From: Pseudomonadota bacterium
GTDB taxonomy: Bacteria; Pseudomonadota; Alphaproteobacteria; Sneathiellales; Sneathiellaceae
Length of the DNA: 64,000 nt
Direction of reading: 5' to 3'
Assembly: GCA_024743055.1 (NCBI GenBank)
Contig: JANSXH010000004.1
Coordinates: 163,729 to 227,728, forward strand
Shown here piece after piece: positions 51,677 to 59,871 of the stretch; positions within the stretch are counted from its first letter, which is position 1, and each line of letters starts with the position of its first letter. A model generated the notes under the pieces. It saw only the letters and a program-made list of their open reading frames with translations, was not told where the DNA came from and did not search any database. A program made the position numbers and the translations under genes.

Positions 51677-51836
51677 TTCAACTAATTAGGACCGTTATTT
51701 CCTGGATGCCAATGATCCTCTGTTGACAGCGTTTTTTATATTAGAATACGATCATGAATAGAGTTGGGGTTTTCAGGATTAGTCGGGGCATGATTTAATC
51801 TGTTTCCGACCTGCCTGATGAAGGAAGGTAGGGAAG

Positions 51837-52526
51837 ATGTTTTTACAAAGCGCTCTTAAGCAGGTTCTTGTTCCAATCTGCGCACTATTGATGATATCAG
51901 CCTGCGATACAGTGCCCCCGGAAGCCGTTGAACTCTCCAATACGGTCGGCAATGATCTCGAAGAAGTGCATCGCGCCCACAAATCCTTGGCTGAACTTCA
52001 TTTCGAAAATATCGAAGCTGAAATCAATCAGTTTATTGATGAGACCTATCGTCCTGCCTACATCCGTACTTTCGCCGCTGAATTCAAATTGAATGACCGG
52101 GTAGCACAGATTTTAGACCAGGATCCGGACAAGCTATTGCCAGTTCTATCCCGGTTCGTTGAAATTTCTGTGGAGCAGATAGAGAGTAAGCGTGCGGAAC
52201 TTCTGGGCCCCATTCTGGAGCAAAAAAAGGAAGTACTTTCTGATATTGATTTGGCCCATCGCCAGATACAGTCTGCACAGGCGATTGTGACTGGCCATCT
52301 CGCCTCGGTCAGGCGGGTGCGGGAAGTCCAGAATGAGATCCTTGCCGATGTCGGGCTTGGGGAAGTCAGAGAGAGGATTACTGTGACCACGGCCAAAATC
52401 TCAAACAAGGTTGCCGAATTTGTGGAAACCGGGAATGAGATAGATGTCCGTATTGATGATGCTGCGGAAAAAATTCAGGCGCTCGACGAGAAAATTGACG
52501 ATCTAAAATCCGCCATCGGCAAATAA
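51837..52526 (+). CDS. Helical lipoprotein, 229 aa
   Basis: The protein starts with a lipoprotein signal (lipobox ISAC, lipidated Cys at residue 23). The mature part is almost wholly alpha-helical with heptad-like runs: ELSNTVGNDLEEVHRAHKSL, VEISVEQIESKRAELLGPIL, EVQNEILADVGLGEVRERI and IQALDEKIDDLKSAIGK. It is likely a lipid-anchored periplasmic coiled coil. It is followed 25 bp later by a small helical soluble protein in the same direction, so they probably work together. No family was recognised. Confidence 0.6.
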   Translation: MFLQSALKQVLVPICALLMISACDTVPPEAVELSNTVGNDLEEVHRAHKSLAELHFENIEAEINQFIDETYRPAYIRTFAAEFKLNDRVAQILDQDPDKLLPVLSRFVEISVEQIESKRAELLGPILEQKKEVLSDIDLAHRQIQSAQAIVTGHLASVRRVREVQNEILADVGLGEVRERITVTTAKISNKVAEFVETGNEIDVRIDDAAEKIQALDEKIDDLKSAIGK

Positions 52527-52551
52527 CCGAAAGTCAGAAAGGGAATGAGAT

Positions 52552-52860
52552 ATGTCCGGAGACCTTAACCTTGACGAGATTTTTGCGGAAATGGATGCGG
52601 CTGCAGCGCGGGCGGAAGCGACCCTGAACGGACAGTTTGCAACGATTTATGAGGAACTGCGAAATCTCGCACCTGCTGATATTGATGACATCACACCGGA
52701 TATCTCGGATCAAAAAGAATATGAAAGGATGATGGCGTTGGTTCAAGCAGCCAGCCAGCAGAATCTCGATCAGGCTGAATTAATCAACCGAATTCGGGAA
52801 CTGGGGGATGTCGCAAAAAAAATCGCCCAGAAAATACCAAGCCTTGCAGCCTTAATTTAG
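52552..52860 (+). CDS. Small helical protein, 102 aa, in operon with helical lipoprotein
   Basis: The 102-residue acidic protein is helical: LDEIFAEMDAAAARAEATLN, then a DIDDITPDISD turn and YERMMALVQAASQQNLDQAE, ending in a hydrophobic helix AKKIAQKIPSLAALI. No signal peptide is present, so it is cytosolic unless exported otherwise. It begins 25 bp after the lipoprotein gene with a GGGAA site. I know no family. A cytosolic partner for an envelope lipoprotein cannot bind it directly, so co-expression may reflect a common regulon. Confidence 0.5.
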   Translation: MSGDLNLDEIFAEMDAAAARAEATLNGQFATIYEELRNLAPADIDDITPDISDQKEYERMMALVQAASQQNLDQAELINRIRELGDVAKKIAQKIPSLAALI

Positions 52861-52870
52861 AGCCGTTCAG

Positions 52871-53686
52871 CTAGTCCCCTTTAGCATTGGGTGTAAACAG
52901 GGTTTCTCCATCAATCTCATAGGCACCAATCATCTTTTGACCTTTTTCTCCGGTCAGCCAGTCTTCCAGTTTGAGAGCTAGATCATGTTTGGCATGGGGA
53001 TGCTTTTGCGGATTAACGGGCAGATACCCATATTGATTGAAGAGAAGCGGGTCGCCTGAAAACAGTAACGACAATTCTCCCTTATTTTTGAAATTGAGCC
53101 AGCTGGCCCGATCGGTAAACACATAGCCATCAAGGGCGCTGGCTGTATTCAAGGTTGCTCCCATGCCGGCGCCTGTTGCCCGATACCAGACAGAATCAAA
53201 TTCTTCCGGGTCTTTACCGGCGTGTTTCCATAAGTATAGTTCCTTGCGATGGGTACCGCTGTCATCTCCGCGACTGACAAATATGGCGCGGGTCTGAGCT
53301 ATAGAGTTGAGAGCGTCTGTCACCTTTTTTCGGCTTTGAATATCAGCAATGTCGGAAGTCGGACCGACAAGGACGAAGTCATTATACATGATGTCCCGAC
53401 GATGTGTGCCATACCCTTCCGCTACAAATTTATCCTCAGCGGTGCGGGAATGAACAAGGATGGCATCGACGTCGCCAGATCGCCCTAGTTTTAACGCTTG
53501 CCCAGTTCCAACAATCAGCAGATGAACTTCAAGATCCAGGTCTTTTTTTATCTCGGGGATCAGCCTGTCTGACAATCCGGAATTATAAAAGGAGGTTGTC
53601 ACCGCCAGTTTCATTTCATCAGCCGGAGCGCTTTCAGTAGCGAATAGTACACCTAAGCAAACTGCCAGCGAAAGCAGGGTCTTCAT
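52871..53686 (-). CDS. tupA: Tungstate ABC transporter substrate-binding protein TupA
   Basis: The 271-residue precursor has a signal peptide (cut near SAPADE) and TupA features: AVTTSFYNSGLSD, VGTGQALKLGRSGDVDAILVHSR, GYGTHRRDIMYNDFVLVGP, and SRGDDSGTHRKELYLW, the loop that holds the oxyanion by Ser/Thr/Arg contacts. The family binds tungstate very tightly in the periplasm. It overlaps tupC by 4 bp. Related binding proteins take molybdate, but these segments are the tungstate type. Confidence 0.9.
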   Translation of the reverse strand: MKTLLSLAVCLGVLFATESAPADEMKLAVTTSFYNSGLSDRLIPEIKKDLDLEVHLLIVGTGQALKLGRSGDVDAILVHSRTAEDKFVAEGYGTHRRDIMYNDFVLVGPTSDIADIQSRKKVTDALNSIAQTRAIFVSRGDDSGTHRKELYLWKHAGKDPEEFDSVWYRATGAGMGATLNTASALDGYVFTDRASWLNFKNKGELSLLFSGDPLLFNQYGYLPVNPQKHPHAKHDLALKLEDWLTGEKGQKMIGAYEIDGETLFTPNAKGD

Positions 53687-54399
53687 ACCAGGATGTCTCC
53701 GTCTATAAAGGTCCGGGCTTCCTCCGTGGTGGGATGGTCGAAGAAGTCCTCGACTTGTCCTCGCTCATGAATTTGCCCCCGATATAGAAACAGTATCTCA
53801 TCACCCAGCCGACGCGATTGACCGAAATCATGTGTGGCCATGATAATTCGGACCCCGTCTGCCTTTGCTCGCAAGATCAGAGCTTCAATCTCCTGGGTCG
53901 AGGCACCATCGAGATTGGTTGTTGGCTCATCCAGGAACAAGACATCCGGGTCCGTTATCATAGCACGAGCCAGAGCCAGCTTCTGGCGTTCCCCACCGGA
54001 GAGGATATGCGCTTCCTTATGGCCTGAAGCCGAGAGGCCAACCTCGTCAATCCAGCGGTCCGCCTCTACCAGGGCCTCCTTCTTGTGACGGCCGCGGACA
54101 AGCAGCGGATAGGCAATATTCTCTCGCACCGTTCGCCGCATCACCACCGGTGTTTGAAACACAAAGGACTGCCGCAGCCGAACATCTTTTTGTGTCCCAT
54201 TCCATGAGACAGAGCCAGATCGTGCCTTTTCGAGCCCATGCATCAGGCGCAACAAGGTGGTTTTCCCGGCACCATTAGGCCCTATGAGAACGCTGCACCC
54301 GCCCCCTTCAAGAGCAAATTCTACGGGGCCGACGATCTGAACACCGCCCTTACGAACCACCGCATCTTTCAAAGTTAAAGGAAGGATTGAGCTTACCAT
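53683..54399 (-). CDS. tupC: Tungstate ABC transporter ATPase TupC
   Basis: The 238-residue ATPase has Walker A GPNGAGKTTL, signature motif LSGGERQKLALARA, Walker B VLFLDEPTT and the switch His in MATHDFGQ. It powers the TupB permease. The start overlaps the tupB stop by 7 bp, and its end overlaps tupA by 4 bp, so the three are one operon in the order tupB, tupC, tupA. Confidence 0.9.
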   Translation of the reverse strand: MVSSILPLTLKDAVVRKGGVQIVGPVEFALEGGGCSVLIGPNGAGKTTLLRLMHGLEKARSGSVSWNGTQKDVRLRQSFVFQTPVVMRRTVRENIAYPLLVRGRHKKEALVEADRWIDEVGLSASGHKEAHILSGGERQKLALARAMITDPDVLFLDEPTTNLDGASTQEIEALILRAKADGVRIIMATHDFGQSRRLGDEILFLYRGQIHERGQVEDFFDHPTTEEARTFIDGDILV

Positions 54400-55097
54400 C
54401 TCCCCTCCCTCTCTGTTCTAGACAGAATATGGATGGCCAGATTGATTGCGATGGCGAGGGTGATCAGAACAATACCGAGGCCAATAGCCAGCGGAAAATC
54501 TCCTTTTCCTACCTCCAGAGCGATGGCTGTCGTCAGCACGCGGGTCAGATGATCGATATTCCCGCCGACGATCATAATAGCGCCAATTTCGCCGATGGCC
54601 CGGCCAAATCCGGTCAGGGTCGCCGTCAACAGAGACCGACGGCCATCCCACAGTAGCGCCTTCATGCGCTGCCATTTGCTGGTATTTAGCGAGATCAGAA
54701 GATCATGATAGAGATACCATAACTCCCGGATGGCCTGATGGGAGAGAGAGGCAATGATCGGCGTAACAATAATGACTTGGGCAATAATCATGGCGGTCGG
54801 CGTGAACAACAGGTTGAACACACCGAACGGTCCAGACCGGGACAGAAGGATATAAACAACAAGGCCGACGACAACCGGAGGTAAGCCCATCAAGGCATTA
54901 AGCACAGCAATTGCGATACGCCGGAACCGGAACCGGGTGACAGAAAGCCAGGCACCAAAGGGCAATCCGATGGCCGCCGCAATAACAACCGCCGTCACCG
55001 TTACTTGTAGAGAACGCAAGGAGATTTCCACCAGATCATGATCAAGGGTCACGATTAGATGGAACGCCGAGATCAGCCCGGCTAGCAGATCATTCAT
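54393..55097 (-). CDS. tupB: Tungstate ABC transporter permease TupB
   Basis: The 234-residue inner-membrane protein has five to six helices and the binding-protein-dependent permease EAA loop: LWYLYHDLLISLNTSKWQRM with the ATPase contact, and AIGEIGAIMIVGGNI after it. It is the first gene of the tupBCA run. Upstream (55098-55201) I see no riboswitch or clear regulator site. Tungsten enzymes that would need it are not in the window. Confidence 0.9.
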   Translation of the reverse strand: MNDLLAGLISAFHLIVTLDHDLVEISLRSLQVTVTAVVIAAAIGLPFGAWLSVTRFRFRRIAIAVLNALMGLPPVVVGLVVYILLSRSGPFGVFNLLFTPTAMIIAQVIIVTPIIASLSHQAIRELWYLYHDLLISLNTSKWQRMKALLWDGRRSLLTATLTGFGRAIGEIGAIMIVGGNIDHLTRVLTTAIALEVGKGDFPLAIGLGIVLITLAIAINLAIHILSRTEREGRW

Positions 55098-55201
55098 GCT
55101 GGCTCCCCCTCAATAGTGACGTTCTCTAGTGCCGTTTGTCCTACGAATAGGTCACCCGATACCGTCTCGATATCTTGTATCCGACATCTCCTGACCGGAT
55201 C

Positions 55202-55837
55202 CTAAACAGCTGCTGGCCCAAAGGAATAGGCTCCACCCTTTTGCAGTGCCACAAGATAAGCAGGGCGCGATTGGATTCTGTCGACAAAACTACTTAAATC
55301 CGGAAAAGCGGCCAAACCGCCTCGGGCCTTCGCCGCTTCTAAAGGAAAGGACATCATTATGTCAGCCCCGGAGAGCTTGTCCCCTGCGAAAAACTCCCGG
55401 CCCTTCATCTGCTCGTTCATATAGGAGAAATGATTAAGGGTTTCGCTGTCAATTCGCGGGTTAAGCGGTTCTGCGGCATCTCCAAGCCGGCCCGTATATA
55501 ACCGCAGCAACAAGGGAAGCATGGCGGATCCTTCCGCATAATGCATCCATTCCATATAGTCGATATAGTCTTTGGTGCCGCGCGCCGGGGCTAGAATTCC
55601 TTTGCCATAGGTCTGAATCAAATAATCAACAATGGCACCGGATTCATGGATCAGGATATCCTGGTCAATCAGCACTGGCGATTTTCCGAGCGGATGAATT
55701 TTTTCCAATTCCGGTGGTGCCAGTCGGGTCGTTGCGTCTCTCTCATATTTGACAATCTCATATTCCAGATCTAGCTCTTCCAGCAGCCATAAAATCCGTT
55801 GGGAGCGCGAGTCATTCAGATGATGGATGGTAATCAT
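55202..55837 (-). CDS. Glutathione S-transferase
   Basis: The 211-residue protein has an N-terminal thioredoxin-like domain (ITIHHLNDSRSQRILWLLEEL with the Ser of the GSH-activating site, LGKSPVLIDQDILIHESGAI with the cis-Pro and ES gamma-glutamyl contact) and a helical C-terminal domain containing GDKLSGADIMMSFPLE. It conjugates or reduces electrophiles using glutathione in the cytoplasm. It stands alone between tup genes and a glycosyltransferase. Confidence 0.92.
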   Translation of the reverse strand: MITIHHLNDSRSQRILWLLEELDLEYEIVKYERDATTRLAPPELEKIHPLGKSPVLIDQDILIHESGAIVDYLIQTYGKGILAPARGTKDYIDYMEWMHYAEGSAMLPLLLRLYTGRLGDAAEPLNPRIDSETLNHFSYMNEQMKGREFFAGDKLSGADIMMSFPLEAAKARGGLAAFPDLSSFVDRIQSRPAYLVALQKGGAYSFGPAAV

Positions 55838-55929
55838 GGGCGGCAGACTTTCTTTTTATGTATTTGTGGAAACTTGATCCTCAAATAGCATAAAACACCC
55901 CCTGCCACACCCTCTTCTTAAAGCCTGAT

Positions 55930-56946
55930 CTATTTCAGAAATTCTTCCGGATCAAATTCCTGCAGATAGGAGCGAAAGGTCGTTGCGGATGCTGCCCAGT
56001 TATGCCGCTGGGCAAAGGCCAAGCAGTCTTCGCGCTTTAACGTGAGTGCCCTTGAGACGGCCAACTCCAGATCCGGATCAAGACAGCCGATTTTGTTGTC
56101 GGTGATGACGTCTTTGGGGCCGGTCACCGGAAAGGCCGCGACTGGCACTCCGCATCCGAGTGCCTCTAGCATCACCAATCCAAAGGTATCTGTCAGGCTG
56201 GGAAACACGAAAACATCAGCAGCATTAAAATAAGAGACAAGTTCTTCCCCATGCTTTGCGCCCGCAAAGATGACGTCGGGATAGCGTGATTTTAGGCTTT
56301 CCAGCATCGGACCGTCCCCAACAACAACTTTGGTTCCGTCATGTTTCAGATCTAGAAAGGCAGAAATATTTTTCTCGACAGCAACCCTGCCGACGGAGAG
56401 CAAGACCGGCTTAGTGCTGTCGATAGGAGCTTTTGGTCCAGGTTTGAAAAGGTCCGTATTTACCCCTCGGCCCCATAACCGAGCCTTATCAAATTTTCTA
56501 TCACGCAAGTTTTCGACCACCGCCGGTGTCGGCGCCATGACGACCCCGGAATGCTTGTGGAACCAGCGCATCAACGGATATGTCCAGGAAATGGGAACCC
56601 GAAACCGTGCCTCGATATACTCCGGGAAACGGGTATGAAAAGCCGTCGTAAACGGAATTCCCCGCTTGACACAAAACCGTCTGGCCGCAAGGCCAAGAGG
56701 ACCCTCAGTTGCGATATGGATGGCGCATGGCAGAAATTGGGCGACAACCTTACCGACAGATCTGGAGCCGGCAAGGGCCAGACGAATTTCCGGGTAAGTT
56801 GGGCACGGGACCGAAGTAAAGCCTTCCGGGGTCAGCATATGGACGTCATCCCCCATGGCCCGCAATTCATCGCGCATAGCCGTAAGGGTTCTGACTACAC
56901 CGTTAATCTGCGGGTACCAGGCGTCCGTAACGATCAGGATGCGCAT
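55930..56946 (-). CDS. GT4 glycosyltransferase, Agt-like (lipid remodelling)
   Basis: The 338-residue GT-B enzyme has N-terminal TDAWYPQINGVVRTLTAM, a central GRVAVEKNISAFL, and the nucleotide-sugar site PSLTDTFGLVMLEALGCGVPVAAF with the EX7E-type Glu. It overlaps the PlcP gene by 13 bp. In phosphate-starved alphaproteobacteria, a GT4 enzyme (Agt) next to PlcP adds sugars to diacylglycerol to make glycolipids replacing phospholipids, and the same role is inferred here. Sugar donor and acceptor are not determined. Confidence 0.85.
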   Translation of the reverse strand: MRILIVTDAWYPQINGVVRTLTAMRDELRAMGDDVHMLTPEGFTSVPCPTYPEIRLALAGSRSVGKVVAQFLPCAIHIATEGPLGLAARRFCVKRGIPFTTAFHTRFPEYIEARFRVPISWTYPLMRWFHKHSGVVMAPTPAVVENLRDRKFDKARLWGRGVNTDLFKPGPKAPIDSTKPVLLSVGRVAVEKNISAFLDLKHDGTKVVVGDGPMLESLKSRYPDVIFAGAKHGEELVSYFNAADVFVFPSLTDTFGLVMLEALGCGVPVAAFPVTGPKDVITDNKIGCLDPDLELAVSRALTLKREDCLAFAQRHNWAASATTFRSYLQEFDPEEFLK

Positions 56947-57731
56947 ACGATATTTTCTTTAGAGGTTTCTTTTGCAGTTTGAGGCTCGGCCCATTTCACT
57001 AATTCAATCTGGCCGTTGCGATGCTCAACAAGAGCGGAGCAACTCTCCACCCAATCCCCGTCATTGCAATAAAGAATACCATTGATATATCTCATCTCAG
57101 CGTGATGGATATGACCACAGACAACGCCATCAACACCTTCCTCGGCCGCCGCCTTGGCAATGGCATTTTCAAACTCTGCTATAAACTGTACGGCATTTTT
57201 GACTTTTAGTTTCAGATAGGCGGACAGGGACCAGTAGGACCAGCCAAAATGCTCCCGAAGTTTGTTGAACCAGTTGTTCAAGGTCAACAATATGGTATAG
57301 GCGCCATCCCCCAGCAGTGCCAGCCAGCGGGCATATTTGACAACGACGTCAAATTCATCCCCATGAATGACCAGCAATCTACGGCCATCCGCCGTCTCGT
57401 GGATGGCCTTCTCTTTGACTTCGACGCCCCCAAAGTTCAATTCAACGTAATTCCGCGCAAATTCGTCATGGTTCCCGGGCACGAAGATCACCTTTGTTCC
57501 CTTACGCACCTTTCGAAGAATTTTCTGGACAACATCATTATGTTCCTGCGGCCAGTACCATGAGCGTTTCAATCGCCATCCATCAACGATATCTCCAACA
57601 AGGTAGAGATATTCGCTTTCATTATTTTTCAGGAAGTCGAGTAGCTTGGTCGCCTGGCATCCGCGTGTACCGAGATGAATATCGGAGATCCAAATCGCAC
57701 GATACACCTTTATTCTGGGATCGATCGACAT
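56934..57731 (-). CDS. plcP: PlcP-type metallophosphoesterase (intracellular phospholipase C)
   Basis: The 265-residue protein belongs to COG2908, the UDP-2,3-diacylglucosamine diphosphatase-like calcineurin phosphoesterases. Metal ligands are seen in WISDIHLGT, VGDIVDGW, GNHDEF, HGDEFD and CGHIHHAEM. In Sinorhizobium and marine alphaproteobacteria such a protein, PlcP, cuts phospholipids to diacylglycerol under phosphate limitation. The adjoining overlapping GT4 gene and the divergent DAG kinase support that over an LpxH role. No Pho box was found upstream. Confidence 0.8.
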   Translation of the reverse strand: MSIDPRIKVYRAIWISDIHLGTRGCQATKLLDFLKNNESEYLYLVGDIVDGWRLKRSWYWPQEHNDVVQKILRKVRKGTKVIFVPGNHDEFARNYVELNFGGVEVKEKAIHETADGRRLLVIHGDEFDVVVKYARWLALLGDGAYTILLTLNNWFNKLREHFGWSYWSLSAYLKLKVKNAVQFIAEFENAIAKAAAEEGVDGVVCGHIHHAEMRYINGILYCNDGDWVESCSALVEHRNGQIELVKWAEPQTAKETSKENIVCAS

Positions 57732-57888
57732 GTTCCGCCCTTTCTTTACTCATAAGATTACGCAACGGAATCGAATTACCACAAAATCTGGTGGGGTATG
57801 TGTTAAACAAATACGACAGAGTGAAATGTCATCAGGTCAAAATAATTCTGCAACAAAACGGACATACAAAAACTTCCATAAGGGGTGC

Positions 57889-58764
57889 ATGTTGAATCGC
57901 GTTCTCGTAATTCATAACCCGGTCGCCGGGCGCCGCACGAAAAAACGGCTCGATCAGTTTTTGACACTTCTTCATCAAAGCGAATTTGAAGTCCGGGTTT
58001 GGGAAACGACTGCAAGCGGAGATGCCCGTGTGCAAGCCGCCAATTCTTCCGACATCGATATCATAATTGCCGCAGGGGGCGACGGCACCGTAAATGAGGT
58101 CTTGAACGGAGTTTATGAGCGTGAAACCGATCAGCCATTGCCGGCGCTCGGCTTCTTACCGCTTGGCACCGCAAATGTGCTGGCTTTAGAATTGGGACTG
58201 CCTAGTGATCCACAGCAGTTATTTGAGCTTTTGCAAGCGGGTCGCACGTATGACATACGTCCTGGTATTGCCAACGGCAGGCGATTTCTTCTCATGGCCA
58301 GTGTTGGTGTGGATGCCCGTGCTGTCGCCGCTGTCACACCGCCGCTCAAACGAAAATTCGGTGCCTTTGCTTATATTATTGGTGCGATCCAATCCATGGG
58401 ATCCGGTGCACCGACCTTTCACGTTACGATAAACGGCGAGGAACTAACGGCCAAAACGATCATCCTGACCAGATCACAGAAATATGGCGGCCCCTTTACC
58501 CTGGCCGAGGATGCCGGATTGAAAACCCAGATCATGCAAGCCGTTTTGTTCAGGTCTTCCGGCTACATCGCTGCAATTAGATATGGCATCGGGCTCGCTC
58601 TTGGGCGGCTCAAGCATCACAAGGACATTGTTTTCCTAAATGTCGATGAGGTAGAGGTAACGTGTGAAGTCCCGGATCCTGTCCAGATAGACGGAGATGT
58701 TGCCAGCCAGCTCCCTCTAAAAGTTTCTATCGATGTCCAGCCGATCCGGTTTCTGGCGCCCTAG
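57889..58764 (+). CDS. Diacylglycerol kinase family lipid kinase
   Basis: The 291-residue protein has the DAGK catalytic domain: VIHNPVAGRRTKKRLDQF, GGDGTVNEVLNGVY, LGFLPLGTANVLALELGLP, and a C-terminal VQIDGDVA-like metal site. It phosphorylates diacylglycerol or a related lipid to phosphatidic acid, or acts as a bacterial sphingosine-type kinase. ATG 57889 follows AGGGG. It is divergent from plcP across about 157 bp. Its TAG stop lies inside the left CTAG of the 58765-59866 mobile element, so the insertion sits exactly at its 3' end. Confidence 0.88.
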   Translation: MLNRVLVIHNPVAGRRTKKRLDQFLTLLHQSEFEVRVWETTASGDARVQAANSSDIDIIIAAGGDGTVNEVLNGVYERETDQPLPALGFLPLGTANVLALELGLPSDPQQLFELLQAGRTYDIRPGIANGRRFLLMASVGVDARAVAAVTPPLKRKFGAFAYIIGAIQSMGSGAPTFHVTINGEELTAKTIILTRSQKYGGPFTLAEDAGLKTQIMQAVLFRSSGYIAAIRYGIGLALGRLKHHKDIVFLNVDEVEVTCEVPDPVQIDGDVASQLPLKVSIDVQPIRFLAP

Positions 58765-58773
58765 GGTCAGGAC
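58760..58773. repeat. Left terminal inverted repeat with CTAG duplication
   Basis: CCTAGGGTCAGGAC is the exact reverse complement of 59858-59871. Bases 58761-58764 are CTAG, the probable target-site duplication, and the element proper starts at GGTCAGGAC (58765). Inward, about 18 further bases match the other end at 13 positions after a 3-base gap. Confidence 0.85.
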
Positions 58774-59866
58774 CCGTCAATCCGGAAGGGGACGTTGACT
58801 GGTTTGAGCTGTGATTAATCGAGTTTAAGTTCCTGCAGGTAAGCCTATTTAACCCCTGTCACGACATTGACCGCATCGGGATAGATAAGTTGATTGCCAA
58901 CGATGTGACAATTTAGTGTTTGGGCAACATCGCTTATGAGTGCTTCTTTTTTGTTATCAGGAAGGCTATGAAAAGCGTTTGCTATTGGCATCGATCCAAG
59001 ATGCAGCGGGACAAACTCAGCGGCTAAGGGAACTTCAATTGACAACTCTTGGCGTACAACTTCCGTATTTCGGAAACCAGCTTTGGAAACCTGAGCCAGC
59101 AGCGTTTCTGGTGACGGTGTTTCGCGTTGACTGCGCTGTTTCATTGCTATCTCTGGTGAAATGAATTTTTCAACGGCTGCGCATATTGCTTTGGTATATG
59201 CGCTATGTCCGTCCCATATGGACATAACTATACGTCCGTTAGGCGCGAGTATACGGTAAAACTCTTTTAAAGCAGCATGTTGATCAGGAAAATAATGGTA
59301 TCCGTGCTGAGAAATGATGGCATCGAAATCATCAGACGGTAATTCAGTTCCTACAACATCGCTTTCCACCCACGTAATGTCCATGTCTGGGGCTAACTCG
59401 CGCGCCTTCATGAGCATACTTGCGTTGATATCTAGCCCGGTAACACTTCCATTCGCACCCACATCTCGCTTGGCAAGCCGAGTAGTGACACCGGTACCAC
59501 AGGCAACGTCTAGGACCCTTTCACCTGCATCAAGTGAGGCGATTGTCATTAACGCCTTGGCCCAACGTCCAAACCAGAGCGGCACCATGGTATTTTCATA
59601 AATATCTGGTGCGCTACCTGATAATTGAAATGACATTAAACATCCTCCCTGCCCGAGCAATTCCCAAACGCACTGTACGCCTGGACGGTATTGCCCGCAA
59701 CATTAGGTGGATGGGACGGTGAAGGTCAATTGGGTCTCGAACTCGGTCATTGGAAATTTCATTGAAGCAGTTTTACCGCAAGATGTGAAACAAGTGGATT
59801 GGAGAAACTAATCCAAAACCATATGCAAACACCGTCATCTTCTGGATCAATCAATAAGTCCTGACC
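58765..59866. mobile_element. Mobile insertion cassette (MIC-like) carrying a methyltransferase
   Basis: An element of about 1102 bp is bounded by inverted ends GGTCAGGAC / GTCCTGACC and flanked by direct CTAG repeats (58761-58764, 59867-59870). It holds one gene, a SAM methyltransferase on the minus strand, and no transposase. Removing the element and one CTAG joins the DAG kinase and LysR genes so that both stop codons share one CTAG, the expected ancestral state. CTAG fits the YTAR target of IS5-group elements, but the transposase family is inferred. Such cargo-only units are known as mobile insertion cassettes and would need a transposase supplied elsewhere. Confidence 0.8.
58845..59636 (-). 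CDS. Class I SAM-dependent methyltransferase (mobile cassette cargo)
   Basis: The 263-residue cytosolic protein has a class I methyltransferase core: motif I RVLDVACGTGVTTRLAK, acidic SAM-ribose Asp in VTGLDINASML, motif II-like PSDDFDAIISQHGYHYFPD and motif III RILAPNGRIVMSIWDG. It resembles UbiE/Coq5-like small-molecule methyltransferases, but the substrate is unknown. I chose the ATG at 59636, eight bases after GGAGG. It is the only gene in the cassette. A weak TTGACC-N18-TAATGT promoter lies upstream at 59700-59729 on its strand. By eye it looks somewhat more AT-rich than its neighbours; this was not computed. Confidence 0.85.
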   Translation of the reverse strand: MSFQLSGSAPDIYENTMVPLWFGRWAKALMTIASLDAGERVLDVACGTGVTTRLAKRDVGANGSVTGLDINASMLMKARELAPDMDITWVESDVVGTELPSDDFDAIISQHGYHYFPDQHAALKEFYRILAPNGRIVMSIWDGHSAYTKAICAAVEKFISPEIAMKQRSQRETPSPETLLAQVSKAGFRNTEVVRQELSIEVPLAAEFVPLHLGSMPIANAFHSLPDNKKEALISDVAQTLNCHIVGNQLIYPDAVNVVTGVK

Positions 59867-59871
59867 CTAGG
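59858..59871. repeat. Right terminal inverted repeat with CTAG duplication
   Basis: GTCCTGACCCTAGG mirrors the left repeat at 58760-58773 perfectly. CTAG at 59867-59870 is the second copy of the target duplication and also supplies the LysR stop codon on the minus strand. Confidence 0.85.

Noticed and set aside
57826-57832. ATGTCAT resembling half of a Pho box between plcP and the DAG kinase gene
   Set aside because: The second half, 11 bp away in either direction, does not match CTGTCAT (2 of 7 at most), so a PhoB site is not supported.
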